Shown here: positions 44,831 to 45,196 of the stretch, in pieces
Position numbering within the stretch: the first letter of the stretch is position 1
How the letters are laid out: every line of letters starts with the position of its first letter
NCBI GenBank assembly: GCA_033557835.1
Contig: JAWQRO010000273.1
Span: forward strand, 1-45,196
DNA length: 45,196 nt
Reading direction: 5' to 3'
Source: Helochares maculicollis
Taxonomy: Eukaryota > Arthropoda > Insecta > Coleoptera > Hydrophilidae
Notes under the pieces: generated by a model
Database searches by the model: none
Told to the model about the DNA's origin: nothing
The model's input: the letters and a program-made list of their open reading frames with translations, nothing else
Made by a program: the position numbers and the translations under genes

Positions 44831-45196
44831 TATACAGAAAACACCAGATATTTCAAATGAAGTTTTCTATCAACGATACAACTATTAACAGGGGAAGAAG
44901 TAAATATAAACCGCGTACGGAAAATTCTGTCGATAATTTACAATGAAAAGTCTAATCTTTTTGTGTATTAGCAAGACTAAGAGTTTTTGCTTCTATTGGC
45001 CGATTTAAGGGGGTATTTTAGTGTATAGGCACGAATTTCGAAGCACTGTAAAATTGAAACAAATAATATTTTTACTATCCATTTTTTTATAGTTTAGTTA
45101 TTGATATTTTAATAGTACATAAAATAATTTACAAAAAAAATAAAATTTAATCCACAAAGTTATGGAGAGTCAAAGTGGGGGGTCCCAAAAAAACAA
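44831..45196. other. AT-rich window end
   Basis: No gene seen. A G-run at 45176-45182 lies close to the window edge. Confidence 0.4.

Overview
The window looks like a stretch of insect nuclear genome. It is AT-rich, has short GT-AG introns (one of 59 bp), TATA-box promoters, AATAAA signals and decayed mariner transposons, and most of it is repeats. Degenerate runs of the pentamer TCAGG, the telomeric motif described in Tribolium and several other beetles, would fit Coleoptera. That is an inference, and the species cannot be named from the sequence.

Layout. At the left edge an open frame (1-111) may be the last exon of an unidentified gene, with an AATAAA about 570 bp further on. From 2.3 to 3.6 kb lies a dead mariner-type transposon with both terminal inverted repeats. 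From 4 to 16 kb there is non-coding DNA: small TCAGG-rich patches, two shuffled copies of a modular repeat (8.6-9.9 and 14.3-15.5 kb), and a pyrimidine-rich stretch. From 17.3 to 21.1 kb is a degenerate satellite with the TCAGG/AGGTCA motif on the + strand and several higher-order periods. From 21.1 to 29.1 kb there are GC-richer single-copy islands, a second mariner fragment on the - strand and a ~350-bp tandem array carrying GAGCGA motifs. From 29.1 to 31.6 kb is a 30-bp satellite with the same core motif on the opposite strand.

The right end holds the convincing genes. Gene 1 (35.6-41.7 kb, +) has three candidate short first exons, each preceded by a TATA-like box and each ending in phase 0. 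They would join a 58-codon exon and then one 988-codon exon. The product is a ~1,050-residue, charged, mostly disordered protein with an internal KLKEAL repeat; I do not recognise the family. The first two promoters are diverged duplicates of each other. Gene 2 (43.08-43.75 kb, +) is a two-exon gene for a 202-residue single-pass membrane protein with an acidic tail, also unrecognised. They lie in tandem on one strand, but nothing in the sequence links their functions.

The points most worth a second look are the duplicated TATA promoters feeding one giant exon, the head-to-head polarity of the two telomere-like satellites, and the dispersed palindromic GAGCGA element that also forms the central tandem array.
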